Assembly (NCBI GenBank): GCA_028289725.1
Contig: JANQOH010000142.1
Coordinates: forward strand, 1-27,447
Length of the DNA: 27,447 nt
Direction of reading: 5' to 3'
DNA from: Alphaproteobacteria bacterium
Lineage (GTDB): Bacteria; Pseudomonadota; Alphaproteobacteria; UBA7887
Within the stretch, counting starts at the first letter, position 1, and every line of letters begins with the position of its first letter. The notes beneath the pieces are model-generated. The model ran no database searches and was not told the origin of the DNA. It worked only from the letters and a program-made list of their open reading frames with translations. The position numbers and the translations under genes were made by a program. This document shows positions 1 to 7,230 of the stretch, one piece after another.

Positions 1-1298
1 AGGTGCACGAGGTGCCAGTCGTCGACTGTGCCGTCCTCCGCCGAATATTGGCACATCGGCGACACCACCACGCGATTGTCCAGCACCATCTCGCGCAAAC
101 GATAAGGCGTGAAAAGCGGCGGCGGCGCCGGCTCGGTCGCGATGTTGATGCGTGATTGGTTGGCGGCCTGTCTGGCAAACCATTGGTCAACGCGGTCTAC
201 AAAGATCTGGTCGCGCACTTTCAGATTCTCGTGGCTGATGCGCAGCGACCGTGTGAGCAAGCTGAAGGCAAACTGGATGGTTTCAAGCTCGCCATAGTAG
301 CGCTCGACATTTTCGAACCACATCAGGCTCACTTTCGCGGCACGCTGCGTGCTTTCGACCACGGGACGGCGTTCCGTCTCATAGGTTTCGAGCGCCGCGT
401 CTACATCATCGCTCGCGATCATCGCATCGCGAAGCGCAATCGCATCCTCCATGGCAAGCTTGGTTCCCGAACCGATCGAGAAATGCGCGCTGTGTACGGC
501 ATCGCCGAGGAGCACGACATTGCTGTGCCGCCAGCGCTGGTTGGTCACGATCGGGAAATTGCGCCAGATCGATTTGTTTTTCAGTAGGCGGTGGCCGTTA
601 AGGTGCTCTGAAAACAGACCTTCGAGATAGGTAATGCTTGCGTCTTCGTCGGCGTCTTCCAAACCGGCGCGCGTCCAAGTTTCCTCGGTACATTCAAAAA
701 TGATTGTCGATTGCTCGCGATCGAATTGATAGGCATGCACACGCCACAGGCCGTGCTCATTCTCCAAAAAAACGAAAGTGAAGGCGGGAAACGGGCATGT
801 GCTGCCAAGCCAAATGAATTTATTGCCGCGCCATTCGATCTTCGGCTGAAAGTGGTCGGCATATAGGTCACGCACCGCGCTGTTGATGCCGTCCGCCGCG
901 ACCACTAGGTCGGAATCGCCATACGCGTCGGGTGGCGGCGCTTCTTCCTGAAAACGCAGATCAATTCCAAGCGCAACACAACGCCGTTGTAGAATCTGCA
1001 GGAGTTTTTTGCGCGACAACCCGCTAAAGCCGTGGCCGGTTGAGGTTAGTACCTCACCCTTCACATGAACTTGGATGTCATCCCAATGGGCGAAGCTCTC
1101 CGTGATCTCGCGGTAAGTTGCGGGATCGGCTTGAGCAAACCCATCTAACGTCGCGTCGGAAAAAACGACGCCAAACCCGAAGGTGTCGTCCGGACGATTG
1201 CGTTCGTAGACGATAATCTCGGCGTCGGGTCGCGCAATTTTGTAGAGGAGCGCGAAATACAACCCGCCGGGTCCGCCACCGATAACGCTAATCTTCAT
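1..1298 (-). CDS. Bifunctional FAD monooxygenase/flavin reductase, salicylyl-CoA or 2-aminobenzoyl-CoA hydroxylase type (C-terminus cut off)
   Basis: The minus-strand frame opens with ATG at 1298 and stays open to the window edge, about 432 codons. The N-terminus MKISVIGGGPGG is a Rossmann FAD-binding GxGxxG motif. The second FAD motif GDAVHSAHFSIGSG starts near residue 265. From about residue 396 the protein changes to an old-yellow-enzyme/NADH:flavin oxidoreductase start (NRVVVSPMCQYSAEDG, then DDWHLVH). This fusion is characteristic of salicylyl-CoA 5-hydroxylase and of 2-aminobenzoyl-CoA monooxygenase/reductase, which hydroxylate (and for aminobenzoyl-CoA also reduce) the ring of an aryl-CoA. 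The missing part is most of the reductase domain. It is the fifth gene of the minus-strand cluster, 75 bp after the ligase stop. A CoA ligase and a Rid-family gene nearby favour the 2-aminobenzoyl-CoA substrate, but salicylyl-CoA remains possible. Confidence 0.88.
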   Translation of the reverse strand, partial: MKISVIGGGPGGLYFALLYKIARPDAEIIVYERNRPDDTFGFGVVFSDATLDGFAQADPATYREITESFAHWDDIQVHVKGEVLTSTGHGFSGLSRKKLLQILQRRCVALGIDLRFQEEAPPPDAYGDSDLVVAADGINSAVRDLYADHFQPKIEWRGNKFIWLGSTCPFPAFTFVFLENEHGLWRVHAYQFDREQSTIIFECTEETWTRAGLEDADEDASITYLEGLFSEHLNGHRLLKNKSIWRNFPIVTNQRWRHSNVVLLGDAVHSAHFSIGSGTKLAMEDAIALRDAMIASDDVDAALETYETERRPVVESTQRAAKVSLMWFENVERYYGELETIQFAFSLLTRSLRISHENLKVRDQIFVDRVDQWFARQAANQSRINIATEPAPPPLFTPYRLREMVLDNRVVVSPMCQYSAEDGTVDDWHLVH

Positions 1299-1373
1299 GG
1301 CCGGTGTGCCTTTCCCGCGCTACCGCATCGTGGCCGATTGACGTTCCGCGCGTGCTTCCGGATTGCGGACACG

Positions 1374-3056
1374 TCACGAACCCCGCAATTTGAACCGTTG
1401 GAGTTTTCCCGTTTCCGTACGGGGCAAGCTCTCGACGAAATTGATCGCGCGTGGATATTTGTAGGGTGCAATCGATTGCTTTACAAAATCCTGCAGCGCC
1501 TTAACCTCGGCTTCATTCGCCGTGACGCCATCGCGGAGAACAATGTGCGCGGATACAATTTGTCCGCGTTCTGGGTCCGGTTTTCCTACAACGCCGCATT
1601 CCAACACATCGGGATGCTCCAACAACGCGGTTTCAACCTCGGGGCCGGAAATATTGTAGCCCGCCGAGATAATCAGATCGTCGGCGCGTGACACGTACCA
1701 GAAGTAGCCATCGTCGTCCCGCCGGTACAAATCGCCGGTCAGGTTCCAACCATTTTGGACATACGCACTCTGGCGCTCGATATTGTCGAGATACTTGCAG
1801 CCCGTCGGCCCGCGCACCGCCATTTTGCCGATTTCGCCGTCGTCTACCGTTGCGCCATCTTCGCCGACAACGCAGGCTTCGTACCCAGGCACGACGCGGC
1901 CCGTGGCGCCGGGGCGGATTTCGCCGCGCGGGCTGGAAACAAAGATATGCAGCATTTCCGTGGTGCCGATGCCGTCGATGATTTCCAAACCGGTGGCTTC
2001 GTGCCAGGCCTGCCAAGTTGGCAGTGGTAGTGTCTCGCCGGCCGAAACGCATTTTTGCAGACTCGAAATATCGTACTGGTCGACCACGCCGAGCAGTGCG
2101 CGGTAGGCGGTCGGCGCCGTATACAGCGCCGTGCATCGATGACGCTGAATGGTCTCGAGCATCGCGTCGGGACTTACTTTGTCGATCATGGCGGTCGCCG
2201 CGCCGACGCGGAACGGGAAACAAAGCAGCGCGCCGAGACCGAACGCGAAGGCGAGGGGCGGGGAGCCGGTGACGATGTCGTCAGCCTTCGCATCGAACAC
2301 ATCTGGCGGGAAACAATCGCACATCGCCAAAATGTCGCGGTGAAAGTGCATGCAGCCTTTCGGCTGGCCGGTGGTGCCGGACGTGAAAGCGATGATCGCA
2401 ACGTCGTTGGCCGCGGTATCGGCAGCGTCAAAACTAGGCTGCTTCGCGGCAATTGCCCGGTCGAGATCAGCATCCCCGTCTCCAGAACCAGAAAAATAAG
2501 CGATCTCGGTGAGCGCCGGGGCGAGACCGCGCGTCTCTTCCATTTCCGCCGCCAAGTCGATGTCGCAGAGCGCATGCCGAATCTGGGCTTTCTCCACGAT
2601 GAAACTGAGCTCGCGCGCGCGGAGCAGCGGCATGGTCGCGACACACACGCCGCCTGCCTTCAGGACGGCGAACCACGCCGCCGCGTTCATCAAATTATTG
2701 GGGCCGCGCAAGAGCACGCGGTTGCCGGCGACCAGGCCCATGTCCTCGGTCAATACCTTTGCGATGCGGTCGGTTAAGGCATCGAACGCCGCATAGGTCC
2801 ATTGTCCGTCGCCGAAGTAAACGGCCACGCGGTCGCCGTCACCGGCATCGAGGCGCGCCGAAAGCAGTGTGGCCGCGACATTGAATCGGTCCGGATAGGC
2901 AGCCAAAGCGGGAAGCGTTGCATAATCCACCGGGGCGCGGAGATTTTCGGGCGGCAAATTGTCGCGCGTGAAGCAATCGACGTGGCCGCTCGGCCCGCCG
3001 GGCGCACGCAAAGAGGCTTCCACGCCCTCGGTCACGCTCATGGTTCGGCCCGCCAT
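1374..3056 (-). CDS. Benzoate-CoA ligase family protein, probably 2-aminobenzoate-CoA ligase
   Basis: An ANL-superfamily acyl/aryl-CoA synthetase that would activate an aromatic acid to its CoA thioester via an acyl-AMP. Visible motifs, counted from ATG 3056, are the P-loop TSGTTGQPKG (about residue 225), GIGTTEM (about 362), the hinge region TGDLYRRDDDGYFWYVSRADD (about 440-460) followed by IISAGYNISGPEVE, and the C-terminal PRTETGKLQR with the catalytic lysine near 551. The early HVDCFTRDNLPP segment is typical of benzoate/2-aminobenzoate-CoA ligases. I prefer the ATG at 3056 because GGGAG lies about 5 nt upstream. An in-frame ATG at 3068 adds four residues but has no ribosome site. It sits 72 bp after the crotonase gene and feeds the monooxygenase downstream. 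The substrate (2-aminobenzoate, benzoate or salicylate) is inferred from the neighbours. Confidence 0.9.
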   Translation of the reverse strand: MAGRTMSVTEGVEASLRAPGGPSGHVDCFTRDNLPPENLRAPVDYATLPALAAYPDRFNVAATLLSARLDAGDGDRVAVYFGDGQWTYAAFDALTDRIAKVLTEDMGLVAGNRVLLRGPNNLMNAAAWFAVLKAGGVCVATMPLLRARELSFIVEKAQIRHALCDIDLAAEMEETRGLAPALTEIAYFSGSGDGDADLDRAIAAKQPSFDAADTAANDVAIIAFTSGTTGQPKGCMHFHRDILAMCDCFPPDVFDAKADDIVTGSPPLAFAFGLGALLCFPFRVGAATAMIDKVSPDAMLETIQRHRCTALYTAPTAYRALLGVVDQYDISSLQKCVSAGETLPLPTWQAWHEATGLEIIDGIGTTEMLHIFVSSPRGEIRPGATGRVVPGYEACVVGEDGATVDDGEIGKMAVRGPTGCKYLDNIERQSAYVQNGWNLTGDLYRRDDDGYFWYVSRADDLIISAGYNISGPEVETALLEHPDVLECGVVGKPDPERGQIVSAHIVLRDGVTANEAEVKALQDFVKQSIAPYKYPRAINFVESLPRTETGKLQRFKLRGS

Positions 3057-3128
3057 GCTTGCTCCCATAGCCGTTGCTCACGACCGATCAAAACAGTTTG
3101 CGCCGATTCAACGGCGCATTGTCCGCCG

Positions 3129-3959
3129 TCAATCACCTTGGAACACCGGTTTTTGTTTCGCGATGAACGCATCATAGGCACGTTTGAAATCGTTGGTTTG
3201 CATGCAAATGGCTTGGGCTTGCGCCTCGGCTTCGATCGCTTGCGGCAAGCTCATGGTCCATTCCTGATCAAGCATGCGCTTGGTCATGGCGTGAGCGAAT
3301 GTCGGCCCGTCGGCGAGGCGGTGCGCCATTTCTGTGGCGTCGCTGAGTACGGCATCCGCATCGCACAGTCGATTGTAAAAGCCCCATGCGCTCGCTTCCT
3401 CGGCGGTCATCATGCGGCCGGAATATAGCAGCTCCGCCGCGCGCCCTTGGCCAATGATCCGCGGCAACATGGCGCAGGCGCCCATGTCGCAACCGGCGAG
3501 ACCCACGCGCGTGAACAGAAAGCCAACTTTGCTTTCGGGGGTTCCGTAGCGGAGGTCGGACGCCATGGCCATGCACGCACCCGCGCCGGCGCAGATCCCG
3601 TCGATCGCCGCGATGACGACCTGAGGCGCGCGGATGATCGCATTCATCAATTCGCCGGTCATCCGCGTAAAGGCCAGGAGGTCTGGCATCGTCATTTCGG
3701 TCAGCGGTCCAATAATCTCGCGCACGTCGCCGCCCGATGAAAAATTGCCGCCGGCACCGGTCACAACGACCGCCTTGATATCCTCAACGTTTGCGAGCTT
3801 ACGAAATGTCTGACCGAGTTCCGCGTAAGAGTCGAACGTCAGCGGATTCTTACGTTCCGGACGATCGAGCGTGAATGTTGCAACGCCGCGATCGACCGAC
3901 AAACCGAAATGCTGCACGGACAAATCGGCGGCTCTTGCCGTTGCAAAAGGCCCCGTCAT
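3129..3959 (-). CDS. Enoyl-CoA hydratase/isomerase (crotonase) family protein
   Basis: A 276-aa crotonase-fold protein. It shows the oxyanion-hole regions TGAGGNFSSGGDVREI and DGICAGAGACMAMASDLRYG, then FTRVGLAGCDMGA and the helix PRIIGQGRAAELLYSGRMM. The frame is open up to 4064, but the ATG at 3959 forms an ATGA overlap with the MarR stop (3956-3958) and gives the usual family length, so that start is chosen. Aligned by eye with rat crotonase, the two catalytic glutamates (E144 and E164) correspond to Cys and Arg here. A simple hydratase reaction is therefore doubtful, and hydrolase, isomerase or ring-opening chemistry on a cyclic CoA intermediate is possible. Its place between the MarR regulator and the aryl-CoA ligase puts it in the aminobenzoyl-CoA/salicylyl-CoA pathway, downstream of ring hydroxylation. 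Confidence 0.88.
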   Translation of the reverse strand: MTGPFATARAADLSVQHFGLSVDRGVATFTLDRPERKNPLTFDSYAELGQTFRKLANVEDIKAVVVTGAGGNFSSGGDVREIIGPLTEMTMPDLLAFTRMTGELMNAIIRAPQVVIAAIDGICAGAGACMAMASDLRYGTPESKVGFLFTRVGLAGCDMGACAMLPRIIGQGRAAELLYSGRMMTAEEASAWGFYNRLCDADAVLSDATEMAHRLADGPTFAHAMTKRMLDQEWTMSLPQAIEAEAQAQAICMQTNDFKRAYDAFIAKQKPVFQGD

Positions 3960-4441
3960 GCCCGCGCGTCCTCGCCTGTGAGAGCGGATTTGAGCTTCGT
4001 AAGCAAACTGAGCAACTGCGCTTTCTCCGTGGCGTTGAGTGATGTCATCGCGTGCGAAATCCAATTTTCATGAACCGGCGTCATCGCATCAAAAGCTGCT
4101 TTTCCCGCGTCCGTCAGCCGCACAAGCTGTGCGCGACGGTCTGTCTCGTCCGGCCGCCGCTCGACCATGCCCTCTGCCGCCAACCTGTCGATGAGGCCTG
4201 TGACGTTGCCATTGCTGACCATGAGCAATCGTGACAACTCGCCCATCGTCAACCCGTCCGGGGCCCGGTCGAGTTGGGCCATCAAATCAAAGCGCGGCAA
4301 GGTTGTGTCAAATCCTTCGCGTAGTCCCTTACGAACGCGGGTCTCGATCAGATTGGTGCAGGCGAGGAGGCGTAGCCAAACTCGCAAGTCTTGTTGCTGT
4401 CGTCGACGTGTTGGTGCTTCGGTCGCGATAATATCCGCCAT
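3956..4441 (-). CDS. MarR-family transcriptional regulator
   Basis: A 161-aa winged-helix protein. The central part carries the MarR fold: FDLMAQLDRAPDGLTMGELSRLLMVSNGNVTGLIDRLAAEGMVERR, then the wing with DETDRRAQLVRLTDAGK. Flanking helices form the usual dimer region. MarR proteins of aromatic-acid clusters generally repress until an aromatic acid or CoA thioester binds, so this is the likely local regulator. Its ATG (4439-4441) shares one base with the TAA stop of the short-chain dehydrogenase (TAATG), and its TGA stop lies inside the ATGA of the crotonase gene. The regulator is thus embedded in, and probably translationally coupled to, the operon it would control. The best visible operator candidate is the palindrome at 5291-5308. 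Confidence 0.93.
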   Translation of the reverse strand: MADIIATEAPTRRRQQQDLRVWLRLLACTNLIETRVRKGLREGFDTTLPRFDLMAQLDRAPDGLTMGELSRLLMVSNGNVTGLIDRLAAEGMVERRPDETDRRAQLVRLTDAGKAAFDAMTPVHENWISHAMTSLNATEKAQLLSLLTKLKSALTGEDARA

Positions 4442-5277
4442 TACATCACCTCGCCGCCGGCGACGACGATCGATTGGCCGGTGATCGCGCTCGATATCGG
4501 ATGGCAGAGCCAGGCCACCGTGTGGGCAACTTCTTCCGGTGCAATTAAGCGGCCTTGCGGGTTATTGCGCGCCAGTTCGGCGCGCGCGGCTTCGCTGTCC
4601 ATACCAGTTTTGGCGGAAATGTTTCGCACGGCGTCGGACAAGAGGTCGGTATCCGTAAAACCAGGACAAACGGCGTTGACCGTAATACCGGTGTCGGACA
4701 ATTCGAGAGCCAACGCGCGCGTCAGGCCGACCAGCGCGTGTTTCGCCGCGCAATAAGCGCTGACATAACGGTACCCGCTCAATCCGGCGGTCGAGGAGAC
4801 ATTGATAATGCGTCCCCAGTCGTCGGCGCGCATCGAAGGCAGAACAGCCTGTGTGCACGTGTACGCGGCGGTCACATTGATTGCCATCATATCATCCCAG
4901 AGCGCCCGGTCCGTCCGATGAAAAGGGGCGCTTCGCGCAGCGCCCGCATTGTTGATCAAGACGGATACCGGTCCTTGTGCCTCGACGATATCCGCAAGGG
5001 CGGGCGTCAACGCGTCGTCCTGGGTGATGTCAACGTCGACCGCAAAAACCGGTGCGTTTGCGGCTTCTTCAATGCGAAATTTCTGCTCGTCCAGAGCCGC
5101 TCTTGTTCGGCCGACGAGGGAAATGGCGGCGCCCGATTGGGCAAGCGTCATGGCAATGGCGGCGCCAATACCGCGACCCCCACCCGTGACCAATGCGTGC
5201 TGGCCTTCAAGCGGGCGATCGGAACTCTTAGGCGTAATCTTGCTGTCAGATATGGCGGTGCTTTCGCGCGATATCAT
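4441..5277 (-). CDS. Short-chain dehydrogenase/reductase (SDR family)
   Basis: A 278-aa classical SDR with an N-terminal extension of about 25 residues. It shows TGGGRGIG (31-38), NNAG (109-112), the catalytic serine in NVSSTAG (S162) and YCAAK (Y175, K179), followed by PGFTDTDL. It is therefore an NAD(P)-dependent oxidoreductase with a complete Ser-Tyr-Lys triad. It is the first gene of the minus-strand cluster and starts 91 bp from the divergent Rid gene. In 2-aminobenzoyl-CoA clusters an SDR of this kind is thought to oxidise a 3-hydroxyacyl-CoA or alicyclic hydroxyl intermediate; that role is inferred here from context. No strong ribosome site precedes ATG 5277. Other in-frame starts would remove only the extension. 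Confidence 0.9.
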   Translation of the reverse strand: MISRESTAISDSKITPKSSDRPLEGQHALVTGGGRGIGAAIAMTLAQSGAAISLVGRTRAALDEQKFRIEEAANAPVFAVDVDITQDDALTPALADIVEAQGPVSVLINNAGAARSAPFHRTDRALWDDMMAINVTAAYTCTQAVLPSMRADDWGRIINVSSTAGLSGYRYVSAYCAAKHALVGLTRALALELSDTGITVNAVCPGFTDTDLLSDAVRNISAKTGMDSEAARAELARNNPQGRLIAPEEVAHTVAWLCHPISSAITGQSIVVAGGEVM

Positions 5278-5290
5278 TGTCCAACCGATT

Positions 5291-5308
5291 TATTTTAAGT
5301 GTAAAATA
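5291..5308. promoter_or_regulatory. AT-rich 18-bp palindrome, candidate MarR operator
   Basis: TATTTTA-AGTG-TAAAATA is a perfect inverted repeat with 7-bp arms. It lies in the 91-bp gap between the divergent SDR and Rid genes, 14 bp from the SDR start and 60 bp from the Rid start. Each TAAAAT arm also resembles a -10 box, one per strand, so a bound dimer could block both promoters. Assignment to the MarR protein encoded at 3956-4441 is inference from position and symmetry. Confidence 0.55.
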
Positions 5309-5368
5309 TTTCGCCATCACGGGACAAGAGCTGCGCCGAAAACCAGCGGCTCCCAGGGAGACAAATTG

Positions 5369-5773
5369 ATGCAGCATCTTCTGCCAGATGGCTGGAAGCG
5401 CCCCTCCGGCTATTCGGCGGGCATCGCCGCGGAAGGCCGTTTTGTATTTACCGCCGGATTGATCGGCTGGAACGCGCAAGAGCAGTTCGAGACCGACGAC
5501 TTTGTCGGCCAGCTGCGCCAAGCGTTGGCGAATGTGCGCGCGGTATTGGCCGAGGCGGGCGCGGAACCGCAACACATTGTGCGCATGACTTGGTACATCA
5601 CGAGCAAATCGGACTATTTGGCATCTCTCGCGGACATTGGGGCGGCCTGGCGTGAAGAACTTGGCAAGGTCTATCCAACGATGGCGGTGGTTGAAGTCAG
5701 CGCATTGCTGGAAGATCGCGCCAAGATCGAAATCGAAACAACCGCTGTTGTGCCGACGCTCACGGGCAAGTGA
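5369..5773 (+). CDS. Rid-family (YjgF/YER057c/UK114) protein
   Basis: A 134-aa protein with the whole Rid fold: the start near GYSAGIAAEGRFVFTAGLIGW, the helix DDFVGQLRQALANVRAVLAEAGA, then IVRMTWYITSKSDY and the C-terminal strand VEVSALLEDRAKIEIETTAVV. Archetypal RidA hydrolyses reactive enamines and imines and binds the substrate carboxylate with a conserved arginine in the PxR motif near the C-terminus. Here that position reads YPTMAVV, with Met instead of Arg, so this is a divergent Rid subgroup. The start is set by GGGAG 8 nt upstream of ATG 5369. Divergence from the anthranilate-type operon suggests a role in releasing ammonia from an amino/imino-CoA intermediate. That function is inferred. 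Confidence 0.9.
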   Translation: MQHLLPDGWKRPSGYSAGIAAEGRFVFTAGLIGWNAQEQFETDDFVGQLRQALANVRAVLAEAGAEPQHIVRMTWYITSKSDYLASLADIGAAWREELGKVYPTMAVVEVSALLEDRAKIEIETTAVVPTLTGK

Positions 5774-5853
5774 CGAGGCAAAGTTTTGTCAGCGCCGAAA
5801 TTTGGGCAATACTACCCGCGTGGGGGACGGGCACGGATTAGCCGGAGGCTCGC

Positions 5854-6372
5854 ATGATTTCTGTAAAAGCTCTTGCCTTGTGTGTCACGGGAGCCGTTGC
5901 GCTCACTGCGTGCAGTCATACCGATTGGCGTAATAGTTTGAGCGGCGCCGACAAGGCACAAATGAACAGCGCGGTTCAGGCGGCCTTGGAATTCAAGCCT
6001 ACCGGCGAAAGCGACAATTGGGCGAACGCGGCCAGCACGCACCGCGGCACGGTGACACCGACGCGAACCTGGCGTTCGGACGATGGCCGCGACTGCCGGG
6101 ACTATCAGCAAACCGTGACGGTCGGCGAAGTAACACGCGTTGGGTACGGCAGCGCCTGCCGAGCCGGCAACGGTGTTTGGGTGGATCTGAGATCGCCCCG
6201 TTTCACGATTGCGGGCGCACGGCCCTATCGCTACAGGCCGCACCGTCTCTACTACGGCTTTGGCTTTGGGCACGGTTTTGGGCACCGACATTTCCGTTTT
6301 GGTCACCGGTACGGATTTGGTGCTTACCCGTATCATGCGTTCGGATTCGGATATCCGTACTATTGGTACTAA
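5854..6372 (+). CDS. RT0821/Lpp0805-family surface lipoprotein with His/Tyr/Gly-rich tail
   Basis: A 172-aa exported protein. Residues 1-20 form a lipoprotein signal ending in the lipobox LTAC, with the acylated Cys at 20. The central region DDGRDCRDYQQTVTVGE followed by GYGSACRAGNGVW, with its pair of cysteines, is typical of RT0821/Lpp0805 (17-kDa-antigen-related) surface proteins. The last 50 or so residues are extremely rich in Gly, Phe, Tyr, His and Arg, with repeated GFG and GHR units, and look disordered or metal-binding. A GGAGG 5 nt before ATG 5854 gives a firm start. It lies 80 bp after the Rid gene on the same strand but has no functional link to it that I can see. The molecular role is unknown. 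Confidence 0.85.
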   Translation: MISVKALALCVTGAVALTACSHTDWRNSLSGADKAQMNSAVQAALEFKPTGESDNWANAASTHRGTVTPTRTWRSDDGRDCRDYQQTVTVGEVTRVGYGSACRAGNGVWVDLRSPRFTIAGARPYRYRPHRLYYGFGFGHGFGHRHFRFGHRYGFGAYPYHAFGFGYPYYWY

Positions 6373-6403
6373 CTCAGCCTGACGAACCGTCTGAATAGTC
6401 GTT

Positions 6404-6422
6404 GGCGCTGCAATGGAGCGCC
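6404..6422. terminator. Hairpin between convergent genes, possible bidirectional terminator
   Basis: GGCGCT-GCAATGG-AGCGCC forms a 6-bp GC-rich stem with a 7-nt loop. It lies between the stop of the surface lipoprotein gene (6372) and the stop of the convergent deaminase-like gene (6461). There is no T-run on either side, so it is at best a weak or factor-assisted terminator. Confidence 0.35.
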
Positions 6423-6460
6423 GAGAGATTCGGAAACTCATCCGGGTTTGCTGAACGAAC

Positions 6461-7219
6461 TCAGGCAGGCGCCTCGACTTCCTCCCTTCGCACGCCGCGC
6501 AGATCCATCTCGAACGCTAGGCCTTCGATCGGCGGCCGGGCATAGTGCCAATGGATACCGTGGATCGATGCGCCGGCGAGCGGTTCCAGAATTGCGCTCG
6601 AAAGGTAGGGGCGAATCTCCTGCACCGTATAGACATTCGCGTGTGTAATGTCGCTCAACAAGACGCATAACCCGTCGACACGCTGCTGCATGATGTTCAT
6701 GACATGCTGCGCTTTTTCCGTCATCGCTTCCGGCGTGGTTTCGCCTTCTCGCACAATGGTCTCTTCTTCCAATGACTGACGGTCGACATCGCCCGCGCCC
6801 GCAACCACGAATGTCGGAAGAGGGGCATCGTCCGGGAGTGTGAAAGCATAGCTGTAAAGAACAGGCTCCTCTGGCGTCGCGTGGACAGGTGACACGTTGG
6901 TGCGGGCGATCGGGTTCTCTCCGTCGACCAACAACTCCCATTCCTCAAGGAGGGCTCGGTAGTCGCGATTGAAACTGGCGAAACCATCGAACGACATCGG
7001 CTTTGGGCAACGGAGCGCAATGGCACAGAGCGCTTGCCGCGATCGGCCAACCTGCGCAAGCCGGCTCTCAATGATCCTAAATCCCTCGCGATACGGCACC
7101 GGACGGCGAAGCGTGACATGCACGATTTCGTGCCCGGGCATTGCGACTACGCCGGATGAATAAGGTGGAATGCCACTCAGAAAACGGTAACCACCGCGTT
7201 CATTGTCGATGAGATCCAT
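6461..7219 (-). CDS. Deaminase-like protein, probably CnbZ (2-amino-5-chloromuconate deaminase) family
   Basis: A 252-aa protein with no signal peptide or membrane segment. Distinctive stretches are YSSGVVAMPGHEIVHVTLRRPVPYREGF near residue 20, VDGENPIARTNVSP near 110, PTFVVAGAGD near 140, ITHANVYTVQEI near 200, and HGIHWHYARPPIEGLAFEMDLRGVRRE at the end. The last two resemble the C-terminal strands of Rid/YjgF-like deaminases, and the whole pattern matches my recollection of the CnbZ family, which hydrolyses the amino group of 2-amino-5-chloromuconate. The assignment is from memory, not a search. It is the last gene of a three-gene unit, 11 bp after the dioxygenase. A second deaminase-like protein close to the anthranilate-type cluster suggests amino-aromatic metabolism, but the true substrate is unknown. 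Confidence 0.72.
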   Translation of the reverse strand: MDLIDNERGGYRFLSGIPPYSSGVVAMPGHEIVHVTLRRPVPYREGFRIIESRLAQVGRSRQALCAIALRCPKPMSFDGFASFNRDYRALLEEWELLVDGENPIARTNVSPVHATPEEPVLYSYAFTLPDDAPLPTFVVAGAGDVDRQSLEEETIVREGETTPEAMTEKAQHVMNIMQQRVDGLCVLLSDITHANVYTVQEIRPYLSSAILEPLAGASIHGIHWHYARPPIEGLAFEMDLRGVRREEVEAPA

Positions 7220-7230
7220 TGTATGCCTAA

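Noticed and set aside
2055..2777. 240-codon plus-strand frame opposite the CoA ligase
   Set aside because: The opposite strand encodes a full ligase with all motifs; this frame has an Arg/His-rich composition typical of antisense shadows and no domain.
4555..5298. 247-codon plus-strand frame opposite the SDR
   Set aside because: Shadow of a complete SDR gene with intact NAD-binding and catalytic motifs.
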